This document shows positions 54,535 to 64,000 of a stretch of DNA of 64,000 bases, one piece after another. The notes beneath the pieces are model-generated. The model was not told where the DNA came from. It searched no databases and was given only the letters and a program-made list of their open reading frames with translations. Every line of letters begins with the position of its first letter. The stretch's first letter is position 1. This DNA comes from Agapanthus africanus (lineage: Eukaryota > Streptophyta > Magnoliopsida > Asparagales > Amaryllidaceae): assembly GCA_030015575.1 (NCBI GenBank), contig CM057342.1, forward strand, positions 258,874,867 to 258,938,866, read 5' to 3'. The position numbers were made by a program, and so were the translations under genes.

Positions 54535-57171
54535 CTAGGGCGGGTTTACTTTCCAATTTTCGGATAGTGTGAATTTGTCCTGTTGGTATTGGTTCTCAAT
54601 CCACCCTTTGAAGACGAAGCAATCTTCGATTGGATGGCCTATCGCTTGGTGATAGGGGCAATAATCGGGATTATTAGATTCGCCGGGTTGCAATGGACGT
54701 TTTGGATCCGGCAAGTTGATGAGCCTGTTGCGCACCGCCAGCTCGAACAGTCTCCTCGTTTTGTCCTGGGGAAACGAATAAAGGCGCTTTAGTTTCTCAT
54801 TAAAGAATCGTTGTTTCTCGTCTTGGCGATCAGTTAGTTTTGGACCACTGGGATGCTGTTGAGCATTGGCGACGAAGGTCGCTTTCCCTTTCCCTTTCTC
54901 GTTTCGAGATTCCGCTTTTGAAGAGGACGGCCTGTGGCCCATCTGATCCATCTGAGCCAGTTTGTCAATCAAGGCCTGGAAAGTAGTTGGCTTGAAGAAC
55001 ATCATGAATTGTGAGATGGTCGCCTGAGGGTCAAGGGTCCCTATGAACATACCTATCGCAAGCGCTTCTTCGATGCGCTGCTCGCACTTCGATCATAGAT
55101 TCCGCTACCGTATCGCGTACTGGACCCATGTTTCGCCTGGCTTCACTCTGGCATTGATCAGTGCCGTGATTAGGGTACGTTCGCTAGCGCTCGCAAAACT
55201 TTGGGTGAATAGCAGCTCCATCTCTGCAAATGTCTTGATAGAGTCATTCGGGAGTTCCGAATACCACTCGAATGTTGTCTCCGACAAGCTGCCAACAAAC
55301 TGGCAGAGCAGTAGTTTATCATCTCCTCCAGTGTTGCCGCACAGAGCCCTAAATTGAGCAACGTGCTGGTGTGGATTTCCCGTCCCCTTATATACGTGGA
55401 ATTTGGGGATCGTGTATCCCAGTGGGTACTTTATCTGGTCGTACCAACCCGGATAGGGTCGTCCAGTCTTAACAATTTGCCCAGCCGCTTCATTCGCTTG
55501 ATGAACTCGTATCTGCTGAGCGATGTAATCATCCAGGGCAGCTTTTGAGATGGTCTCCTCCTTGGCTGCTGAACAAGCCGGAAGAGGGTTTGACGTCTCC
55601 GCTCGGTCATTTTCGAGGATAATCGGAGGATCTTCAGCTGGAAGATCCGGCTGTAACATCATCCCGACCATATCTTGGAATAAGAACGCCATTCATTTTA
55701 TGTTGGCAGCTTGTTCCGCTGCCTCTTTGTCTTTCCTTTCGAGCATTCTTCGGAGGAATTCAGCGTCAGTTTCTTGTCCTTGACGTTGCTCTGATGACGT
55801 TTCCGGGCTTTCTTTTGGCCCTGTGAGTACGGCCATTTGCGTCAACATTTCCTGGAGCTTCTATTATTACTCCTGGGCCTTGGTTACAGATCTGGTGAGT
55901 GGTCGATGGCCTGTAGAGATACGGCTATTCTCTTTCCCGGATGCCATATAGAAAGTATGTACTACCATGCCCCCAGACTTGGGGCGTTTATATTCAGTGT
56001 TCTTGCGATTCGTCGCAGCCACCGGGATTTTCTCCAGCCTTCTCCTCTTGTGAGTGGTCGAAATTGAGGGGGCCGTTACAGTGGGCACCCAAGTAGCTGT
56101 CGCCTTCTGTGGCTTGACAGGGCGGTTATCTTCTTGCCGAACCTTTATCTTTTTCTGTCGGCGGGGATAGTCTTGATCCATTATGGAGTCCTGGACCTGT
56201 CGCCAAACTTTATAAATTTTAGAGGACAGCTGCTGAGGGGGCTGTTCTAGCTTCGCCTTTGTGGTATTCTCCACAGGTGGAGGAGATCTTTTCAGCACAG
56301 CAGTGGGAGAATTCCTGTGCACCCTGTTAAGTAGTTCAAAGCTGTTCCCAGTTGGAACAGCAGCATCAACTTCCACCACTGGAGCTGGCGGAGTTAGTCC
56401 AGAAGGGGAATTGCCCCCAACTTTCCTCACCCGGCGCCAGTGGCGATGTCGAGCATGTCGTGCGGCCGGGCTCACCTCCATTGTTGAATCAGCTTTTTTA
56501 TGCCCCCCGTTCTGATGAGAGTCTGTTGTTGGCGCCAGCCTGTCAAAGACAGACGTCCGCTGAGAGGGAATGGTCAACATGTCGAAAGCCGGCCTTTGAA
56601 CAGGGGAAGCATCCTTCGTGACTTCGCGTGGAGTAGGAATCAGAACGGCCAGTCTTGTAACGACCGACCCCTTAACAGAAGAAACCGTCTTGACGACTTC
56701 AGGAGCAGGAATGGCTATCCGCTTCGGGATGGCCGCTTCAGGTATCGCGGGCTTCTTCATGGGCCCACTTGAGCTTTGGCCCAGTCTGCTGAAAACTGAA
56801 GCGCTTGGTTTGGGCGACCCGTTAAGAGGGGCCGCAGTAGTGGTAGTGAGTCGATCAAAGACCGACTTCTTCTGAGCTTCTTACGGCAGTGCTGGGGCGT
56901 TGAAGTTCATCGGTGGGAGCATGGTCCCGAAGAATAGCCCTGTGGTGGCTTGCGTCACTTGGTCCACCGGCATCGTGAAAAGGGAGGCCGCCTGAGGCCC
57001 ATAGGTCACTCCTCCCGTAGGGACGGAGTGAGAGTTATTGCCATTGTTGCAGTTAGTGCAGCTGGAAGCCATCGATCTTCTGCTTTCTGCACGGAGCAAG
57101 ACACCAAATCTTAGTACCTCGAATCCAAGGGCAACCATAGCAAACCGCGATTCGTTCGCGAAACACGACAC
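54535..57171 (-). pseudogene. Element D gag
   Basis: On the minus strand: MASSCTNCNNGNNSHSVP and GPQAASLFTMPVDQVTQATT, an N-terminal region with SVFDRL-type motifs, MVVHTFYMASGKENSR, the gag core CGNTGGDDKLLLCQFVGSLS with FEWYSELPNDSIKTF, then DYCPYHQAIGHPIEDC with FKGWIENQYQQDKFTLSENW. Matches the C gag throughout. Broken in about four places. The ordinary start is inferred near 57171 or at MASS a little downstream. Confidence 0.88.
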
Positions 57172-57198
57172 ACGAAGTGTGGAGTGGAAAGAGGAAAA

Positions 57199-57222
57199 GG
57201 TCCCACCGGGCGTGCCAGAATC
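57199..57222 (-). other. Primer-binding site, element D
   Basis: Minus strand GATTCTGGCACGCCCGGTGG directly after the 5' LTR end; same as element A. Confidence 0.85.
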
Positions 57223-59920
57223 TGTTCTCCGCCAAAAGACGCGACCGGGACGTTTAGACGTCCGGGCCTGAACTTCGAGGGCAGATACTATTTGGTGCTA
57301 TTCGTCCACCTCTCCGAAGATGCCAAGTTGATTTATGGCACCGTGTATCGGAGGTTTAGACAGATGCAGCCAATATAGCAGACTTCGTTAGATTCCCCCT
57401 CATTTGAGGGGTTTTTGATTGTGGGGACGCTCTTCCCCGCAGGCGCAAGCCCCTGCAGTTAATTACGCTACCGCATAGCGGTAACAACTTTCTCCTTCTC
57501 CAGATGGTCACTTCGTGTCGTGGGTGTTTGTTTTGTTTTTGGTTGCCCGTGGATTGTATACGGAGACTAATTTATGTTGTCGCCCGTAGGGCATGGATTA
57601 GTCCAAATCTGTATTTTCTTAGATTTGGGTTTTGGTTTGGGTTTAAGGATCGTTAATCTCACTTGAGACTAAGATCAACTTAAACGTTTGTTAAGGATAC
57701 GTTAGTCTAATTTTAGACTAAGATCAACTTAACGGGATCATTTAGATCTAACAAAAGAGCATTTAGGCTCAATTATTTTAGTTTAGGGACTTTGCGGTCT
57801 AAGGTTAAGGACATCATAGTCCATGGGCTTAAGGACCCCACAATCCAAGGTTAAGGACATCATAGTCCATGGGTTTAAGGACCCCATAGTCCATGAAATG
57901 TTTGGTTGTCGGGACCCGTCACCTCTCTGAAGACGTTGAAGGATTACAACGACAAATATCAGAGGAATAAAGAGATGTACCCTTGAACCAAGGAGATCTG
58001 TAGTCCAATTTGGGACTGAGATCAGTTAATTAGATTATGAGCACATGGGCTCAGTTAAATCTGAATTGGGGACTTATGGCCAACTTGGGCTAAGTCCAAT
58101 TAGGTTTAAAATGTTGGACATTTGTTTGGGTTGCTGAACATTTGTCTGGGCTTGGCCCTTTTAACAATGCTGAGCATTGATTTGAATTCTGACAATGTTT
58201 TTATCTTTTATTGAATGCTGAGCATTCATCATAGCTCTGGGCTTTAGAACAATTTATGTTCTCTTTAGCGCACACGTGAGGAGCACGTGATGCGCTTTGC
58301 GCTTTGCTCCAGTCAAAGAACGCTAAGACGCTTCTGCTGAGTAGCGCACACGTGAGGAGCACGTGGTGCGCTTGGCACTGAGCGCCAGATTATGAGTGCA
58401 TTGCGCTTCTGCTGAGTAGCACACACGTGAGGAACACGTGGTATGCTTGGCGCTGAGTGCCAGATCATGAGCGCATTGCGCTTCTGCTGAGTAGCACACA
58501 CGTGAGGAGCACGTGGTGCGCTTGGCGCTGAGCGCCAGATTATGAGCGCATTGTTTTTCTGCTGAGTAGCGCACACATGAGGAACACGTGGCGCGCTTGG
58601 CACTGAGCGCCAGTCTAAAGAGTGCAAAACGCTTCTGTTCAAGTAGCTCACACGTGGGAAGAATGTGGCGCGCTTGGCGCTGAGCGCTAGTTTATGAGCG
58701 CAAAGCGCTATTTGTTCAGTGGCGCACACATGAGGAACACGTGGTGTGCTTGGCGTTGAGCGCCAGCCCAGGAGCATAAAGCGCTATCTGATCAGCTTTA
58801 TGATCTGAGAAATAAATTCTCGTTTAGAAGAAACTTTGTCTCAAGGTTCTAAGAACAAAGTTCTTATTTTGTAGGAGATGTTTCAATCTCTTATTTTGAT
58901 GAAAGGCTTTGCCTTTATGGATCTGTGATCCTAAGAGAATTGACTTATTCTCCCCCCCTTTATTTTATAATGAGATGTTCATGATCTCCTTGCATAAAAG
59001 ATCTTAGTCTTATAGATTTATGATCTGTGAGAAGAATTATGTTCTTCTTCTTATTTTATGATGAGATCCTTTAATCTCTTTGTGAAAGACCTTGGTCTTG
59101 TAGATCTATGATCTTAAAGAAAGAAGTGAATTCTTCTTTTTTTTTTATACGAGACGATTCCGTCTTTCTGTTCTTTTTTACCTTGAAAAAAATCTTCTTC
59201 TTCCGAGAGCTTGGCTCTTCTCTCTCAATTTTCTCAAAGTTTATAAGGGTGTTCCTCTGTATGTTTCTCTATATCCAGACTTGAAGTCTTGGGGCCTTTA
59301 TATAGGGCAAGCTGATTTGTTCAATCGGTTAAGGAGATCTTCTCTCCAATTGATTTAGGGATTTCCCCACCGTTGGATATTTGATCCAAGGGCTTCTGAT
59401 TTACAGAAGGTAATCTTCTTGTTTTTAACAAGATTGGGAAATCTTTTCCCACACAGAATGTATTTTGGTGATTTTTAATCACCTTTGGATCTTTGATCCA
59501 ACGGTGCTCTGATTTACAGAGCACAATCTTTTTGTTTGAAAAGATTTTGAGGAATCTTTCTTTAACAGAATTTTTATTCTGGTCAATTAATGATTTATCA
59601 TTACTATTGGATCTTTGATCTAACGGTGGGGAACATTTAGTTCCAGCGCTAGCGCACTCGTGCTTTGCACGTGTTGCGCTACTTCAGAGCGCTAGCGCTT
59701 TTGGCGCACTTAGCGCTAGCGCACTCGTGCTTTGCACGTGGTGCGCTGCTTCAAAGCACTGGCGCTCTTGGCGCATTTAGCGCTGGCGCTCTTGGCGCAT
59801 TTAGCGCTAGCGCACTCGTGCTTTGCATGTGGTGCGCTACCTCAAAGCGCTGGCGCTTTTATGAAGCGCCGCTTCATTTCAAATTTTGAAAATTTGAACA
59901 GAGCCTTGCTCTGATTGAGG
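57223..59920 (-). repeat. Element D 5' LTR
   Basis: Colinear with 13098-15795. TATA box on the minus strand at 59298-59305, G-box-rich arrays at 58270-58770 and 59650-59850, U5 hairpins at about 57390-57490. The outer end lacks a clean TGTTTCCCC and runs into a short stretch copied from the LTR. Confidence 0.92.
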
Positions 59921-59944
59921 GTGAAGCGCTGGCGCTTTTATGCG
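59921..59944. other. Filler sequence at the D/copia border
   Basis: GAAGCGCTGGCGCTTTTATG here repeats LTR sequence about 75 bases to the left (59848-59870). Such short local copies are typical of double-strand-break end joining. It may explain why no target duplication of D is seen on this side. Confidence 0.6.
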
Positions 59945-60415
59945 CTATCTCTTGCGTGTGTTTTGTACATTAAAAACCGTGTTTTGATTAAGAACATTGA
60001 TACCATTACAAAGTGTACCTTCTACAACCAATACCTGATTAAGGTAAATGTTCATGATATTTCTATCTAGAACAAAGTTATATCCATCTTTATCAGGTAA
60101 AGAAACTGATATGATGTTGCAGAGCATGGAATGTACATAGTAGCAGTTATTCAAAATCATAGTATTGTCGCTTGGCACTACTAGGTTATATTCACCGACG
60201 GCAGTAGCATCAACTTGTGTTCCGTTCCCTACTCTGAAGGATATATCACCCGGTCCAACCATTCTACTTTCTCTCGATCCTTGTAATAAATTACATATAT
60301 GAGATCCTGACCCAGTATCTAGTACCCAGGAAGTAGGGTTGACCAAAAAATAGTTTTTAATAACAAATACACCTGAAAAAGATGCATTAGAATGTTTCTC
60401 CTTCAATAGGGTCAT
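59945..60415 (-). pseudogene. Ty1/copia protease region
   Basis: SWVLDTGSGSHICN holds the aspartic protease active site (D-T-G) at about 60310-60330. It is followed by ISFRVGNGTQVDATAVGEYN, NNCYYVHSMLCNIISVSL and the start of the region preceding integrase. Orientation and order fit the RT-RNase H piece at 11924-13097, so both most likely belong to one copia element separated by element D. Incomplete fossil. Confidence 0.88.
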
Positions 60416-61501
60416 CTGAAATTCCTTACAGTCCTCTTTCCCTTACTCATACTCGTGACAGTTGTCACAAGTTAGAGCCGAACCGACGTTCCCCAGCCCT
60501 ATGTAATAAGCTGGTTCGGTCAAGTCTAACATTTTATTATCTTAATTAGGGTGTGTCATGGTTGTTACCTAGAGAGAGAAAGAAAAGAAACACTCAGTGT
60601 GTGCTCTTGCAACATTAGATTGATTATTAGTCTATCTAATCAGGATGGCTCCCACTGTTTTCTCGAATTTTCCATCAAACCTTAAAAGGAAAACTGGTCG
60701 GGATCATTCGCACCTTACAAGTTCGCTAACCGTTCAGTCAGGTGAGTGTTGGTACTCCGAGAAAGGTTTCCTATGCTCTCGCACGGACTTTAATTAAAAT
60801 AAACCTCGTTTCCGTAGAGGCGTGGCCCCGTTAACACTTTTCTAGACACATAATAGGTTAACTAATTGTGAAGTGAAAAATATCTCTCAAGAGTAATTCT
60901 ACTCATCAATGGGATCGAGATCCAACTATCATCGCGTAATAACCTAGATGAAAGCCACTCTAGTCACTACATTTCAGAAGGTATGCAACACTAGCAAGTT
61001 TCCTGTATATTTGAAACTCCCGATATGGTTTTTTTCCCTAGAACCCAAGTAACCTTGATTAAAGATCAAAATGTCAAAAGGTCCTAGTCAAGTTATACCC
61101 GTCATTTTCTTGATTACATTAGACCCACCCGTACGAGCCTTGACTAAAGATCAAAATGATCACGCAACTGTCCTAATCAATCACATTAATATACAACAGA
61201 AAAGTATTACATAGCTACCGAACACTACGCCTCAACTAAAGATCGAAATGCGCAGCACGAATACTAAGCACTACCAATCCGAAATGACGGAGGGCTACAG
61301 CTGGGTTTTTGGCGAAAAACCTTTTAACGTAATGAACTTGATATCGTTGAAGGAACCGAGTAGTTTTTGAAAAGGAGTGGCTTTGGCTCCGCTTTTGAAA
61401 ACTAATGGTTTTGAAGAAAACCGAGTAATCTATAGTAACGTAAACTTCTGTTCAAGAGGTCACTCCCCGTAAAAAGATCTAAGCTCTTGCCTCCTGGAAT
61501 A
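60416..61501. other. Unassigned sequence between copia protease and CACTA end
   Basis: No long frame or recognised domain. Near 60470 short codons resembling CDNCHEYE on the minus strand may be a zinc-knuckle remnant of copia gag. The rest is AT-rich with two pairs of short direct repeats (ACTAAAGATCAAAATG near 61060, 61150 and 61235). It could be degraded copia leader or older host intergenic DNA. Confidence 0.4.
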
Positions 61502-61720
61502 CACTACTACAATATGGGGTTGACCCTACGGACCCAGGAATCCGTAGGGGCAAATATTTCTTGCCCCTATAGATTTATCCGTAGGGCCACATCGTTGTCC
61601 CTACGGTGCCTTACGTTCTAATTTTTTGTTTGGCCCTACGGAGCCGCAAACGGTGGACCTACGGTTATGTCCGTAGGGACATATAAATAGGTTATTAATA
61701 AAAAAAAGCACAGAAAAGTT
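61502..61720 (+). mobile_element. CACTA (En/Spm) transposon terminus
   Basis: Starts CACTACTACAATATGGGG, a CACTA terminal inverted repeat. ATA at 61499-61501 would be the 3-base target duplication. Six to seven subterminal copies of CCGTAGGG / CCCTACGG in both orientations follow to 61676, the usual transposase-binding pattern of CACTA elements. The other terminus is not in the window and no transposase frame is seen. Confidence 0.85.
61682..61689 (+). promoter_or_regulatory. TATA box inside the CACTA end
   Basis: TATAAATA after the subterminal repeats, followed by a leader-like pyrimidine-rich stretch TCTCTCTCTCACTCCCGCGC. Probably the promoter of the transposon transcript. Confidence 0.45.
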
Positions 61721-61729
61721 ATTCATCGT

Positions 61730-61925
61730 TCCCAAAATTTCTCTCTCTCACTCCCGCGCCTCTCATCACCTGTTCCCGTGCCTCGTCGCCACCGCGCTCC
61801 TCTCCTCGTCGCCACCTTCGTCGGTCGTTCCCACACCTTCGTCGACTTCCCGCGCCTCGTCGCCACCTTCGCCGATCGTCGTCGACCATCAATTTCTGTC
61901 GTCTCCTCCACCGCGCGCCCGGTTA
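61730..61925 (+). repeat. CTCGTCGCCACC short repeats
   Basis: Diverged repeats of CGCGCCTCGTCGCCACCTTC with TCGTCG cores, like a 5' untranslated leader. Ends GCGCGCCCG|GTTAGTAATT, a possible splice donor. No convincing coding frame. Confidence 0.45.
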
Positions 61926-61994
61926 GTAATTAAATCTCAAATTATTTTTAATTTTGATGATGTTAGGTCTAGGGTTCAGGCCAGGTTCGGGTAG

Positions 61995-62260
61995 GGGTGA
62001 GGGTTTGGCATCGGCATCGGCATCGGCATCGGCATTGGGTTTGGTTAGGGTTAGGGTTAGGGTTAGGGTTCGGTTCTGGGGTTCGGTTGGGGTTGGGGTT
62101 GGGGTTGGGGCTGGGCTGGGGCTGGGGCTAGGGTGGGGTTGGGGCTAGGCTAGGGCTGGGGCTAGGGTTCGGTTAGGGTAGGGCTGGGCTGGGGCTCGGG
62201 TTAGGGTTCGGTTGGGGTTGGGGATGGGCTGGGGCTGGGGGATCGCAGCCGCGGTAGATG
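61995..62260 (+). repeat. G-rich simple repeats including TTAGGG and GGGGTT
   Basis: GGCATC repeats (62007-62035), four TTAGGG units (about 62045-62069), then GGGGTTGGGGTTGGGGTTGG (about 62090) and GGGGCT/GGGTTCGGTT mixes. Frames through it are by-products. Both four-TTAGGG and four-GGGG runs could form G-quadruplexes. Confidence 0.85.
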
Positions 62261-62261
62261 G

Positions 62262-62400
62262 TAGAGGAGCCGGGGCCGATCTTATGCAGGTCCACAATGT
62301 AGTCTCTGACGATGTTGCCCCAATTTCCATGGAGACATGAGGAGACATGGGAAGAATTCGTGTCTTTCGTGTTGTAGTTCTTGGTGTCTTTAACCAAAAA
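62262..62400 (-). other. Unrecognised short open frame
   Basis: Minus-strand frame starting MVKDTKNYNTKDTNSSHV and including HGNWGNIVRDYIVDLHKIGP before it enters the simple repeats. Its composition looks protein-like. It could be a piece of a captured host exon, but I do not recognise it and claim no function. The following 62400-62965 is AT-rich and holds nothing recognisable. Confidence 0.3.
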
Positions 62401-62968
62401 TAAATAATGATAATCAGAAACTACTGCTCAACAATTACTACATACAGATATTATCTTCAGACCGCAGAGCTATTCTATTAATTATGAAAATTGTATTGCA
62501 ATGTAGGATGCTGTAATAACTCTTTTGTATCCCTCATGCATGAAGTCAGCAAGTTGACACATTGAGTCACAATTATCTCTTCTCATAAATTCAGCAAAAA
62601 TTTTAGTTGTACAATAAAAAATAGCTCAATATAATCCCTTATATCTCTTTGTAGATAAGTTGCTGCAACTATAGTGTCATCAATCAACAGGAGTAACTAT
62701 CTTCTAGTAATAGAATTCTCAATTGAATCTATAAATTCTAAATTTTTGCAATAATTTAACCCGAAATCTCAACCCCAACTCAAACCAAAGCGAAACCTAT
62801 AGGAATTGTCAAATTTGAAAACAATGAAACGAAATTCGAAAAAATTTCTTAGAAAGCCGATAGGTTTTCATGAACATTGAAAGTGTAAGGACGTTCTTTA
62901 CCTTCGATAGGGTTCGGTTAGGGTGGGGCTGGGGCTAGCTAGGGCTTAGGCTTCATCACCTGATATAG

Positions 62969-63121
62969 CGAAATACAAAGCGTACTTCAGTACACCCGAC
63001 CTCATTGAGTTTCCTATTGAAGTTCCCGGTCAAACGGCATATGCATATTTTTATTCGCCATGAAATCCCAATTATCAAGCTACCGAGGACGAAAAGCCCC
63101 CTTTGTTAGTCGAGAGTCATG
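62969..63121 (+). pseudogene. Acylaminoacyl-peptidase (AARE, S9 family) exon fragment
   Basis: One frame reads LIEFPIEVPGQTAYAYFYSP, then NPNYQATEDEKPPLLVESH. This closely resembles the segment just before the catalytic domain of plant acylamino-acid-releasing enzyme (EFPTEVPGQNAYAYFYPPSNP .. EKPPLLVKSHGGP), from memory. The intact enzyme removes N-acylated residues from peptides. The exon is bounded by TATAG before and G|GTAATAG after, in the phase expected for the SH|GGP junction. A TGA at 63061-63063 stands where the family usually has a serine codon, so this copy is not functional. No neighbouring exon was found. It lies downstream of a CACTA end and is probably a captured or stranded gene fragment. 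Confidence 0.7.
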
Positions 63122-64000
63122 GTAATAGACTTGTCATTATAGATCATAGTCAATTGTTTTTTCTATCATTTTCTTGATCCAGATGCTAATCAACTTGTTA
63201 ATTAGTTACTGTTTTTATGACGTATTTGTCTATATTTGTTGACAGTGGCCTTTCTTTTGGATGAACATGTTTTTTTGATGCATGTTTCAGTCATGTGAAT
63301 TCATATGTTGCGTATAACGCTTTATGATATCAGTATCCTACATTTGTAGTTTTAATTGTTGATTGTTATAGATGAATGCCATTGCAATAATAGTTTTTGG
63401 TTGATATATTAATTTTTCAAATATTTGCATGTATGTATCCATGCCTGCCTACATATATGTATATATGAGGATAATGGGTATATTATTAGGTTGTCGTAGG
63501 AGAAAATTTTCCTTCATATGGCTGTCAAAAGTCGATCCTTAATCTCTTTGTGGATTATCAGTTCTATCAATCTTGATCTCAATGGTTTAAAATCATATTA
63601 CACATACAACACGAATGCACAACAAACGCATCATTAGAGAGTGATTCAAGATGTTCAAGTTAAAACCAATATATGATATTCGATGATAATATGAAACCTT
63701 CATATTCTCATCGATACTCATATATGAAACTAAAAGTGCCACTTAGTCCCCGTCTATCGGTTAATATACGTGCGATGTTCATCGTGACATAGAACTATAC
63801 GAAGGTTGTTAAATATCGGACGGTATAGCTCGATACTAACAACCGTCGTATAGTCTATGCGACGAGAAGATTCAATCGTATGGTAACCGATAGATTTGTC
63901 CTGTGTGGACAAGTTAGGAATGTATAAAGCAAACACCTTCATTCACTTGTGTTTTCATCCGTTTCGAGATATTTCGTCGGTACCTTTCCGCTGGTTCTCC
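63122..64000. other. AT-rich sequence without recognised genes
   Basis: No long frame, RNA gene, transposon terminus or repeat array is seen. Its start may be intron sequence following the peptidase exon. The right end of the CACTA element is not found. Confidence 0.5.

Larger units (their letters stand above)
13098..59920 (-). mobile_element. Element D: Tat-lineage Ty3/gypsy retrotransposon with antisense gene
   Basis: Minus-strand element. It has a 5' LTR at 57223-59920, primer site 57199-57222, gag, protease, RT, RNase H, a second (archaeal-type) RNase H, integrase, hairpin and tandem-repeat regions, an antisense gene, polypurine tract 15796-15810 and 3' LTR 13098-15795. The second RNase H and antisense gene are hallmarks of the Tat lineage (Ogre/Retand group). 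Without C and B inside, it would be about 24 kb long. The LTRs differ by about 6 percent by eye over the first 185 bases, more than the inner elements, in line with the nesting. It is broken, with several interruptions in gag-pol. No clean target duplication is seen. Confidence 0.93.

Noticed and set aside
62040-62260. Internal telomere
   Set aside because: Only four TTAGGG units mixed with other G-rich repeats; more like simple-sequence expansion.
1-64000. rRNA or tRNA genes and intact host genes
   Set aside because: Looked for conserved tRNA boxes and long spliced frames with host domains outside the elements; none seen by eye. A tRNAscan and BLASTX run would settle it.

Overview
The window is plant intergenic DNA made almost wholly of nested transposable elements. 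Plant origin is shown by Ty3/gypsy elements with Tat-lineage traits (a second RNase H, long LTRs, antisense gene, 3' tandem repeats), a plant-type Ty1/copia element, a CACTA transposon end, and an exon resembling plant acylaminoacyl-peptidase. The species cannot be read from the sequence; a large-genome angiosperm is likely. No intact host gene was found.

Layout. 1-2626: LTR-like sequence on the minus strand, probably chromoviral. 2627-2869 and 11254-13097: LTR, RNase H and RT part of a minus-strand copia element. Element A (2870-11248, +) sits in the copia LTR with target duplication CTCAC. Element D (13098 to about 59920, -) sits inside the copia element, whose protease reappears at 59945-60415. 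D is a Tat-type gypsy element with gag, protease, RT, two RNase H domains and integrase, plus a multi-exon gene on the opposite strand (16657-21205). Element C (26591-49744, +; duplication TCCAC) sits in the D RNase H region. Element B (28325-37834, +; duplication CATCT/CATTT) sits in the 5' LTR of C. The order of insertion is therefore copia, then D, then C, then B, with A a separate insertion into copia. From 61502 a CACTA transposon end follows, with G-rich simple repeats and the peptidase exon fragment further in.

A and B are one family and C and D another. A, B and C carry gag but no pol, so they look like non-autonomous gag-bearing elements (TR-GAG type) that could have used the enzymes of a D-like partner. 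All four share the primer-binding-site motif and the gag fold. All are old and broken.

The most striking signal is structural. Between the coding part and the 3' tandem array, and again at the 3' end of the LTR, all four elements carry series of short hairpins. The loops and flanks stay constant while the stems change on both sides so that pairing is kept. Examples are outer pairs GGCG:CGCC, GGCA:TGCC, GACA:TGTC and AGCA:TGCT around one three-helix module. This pattern suggests selection on RNA (or DNA) secondary structure, and I know of no named family that matches it.
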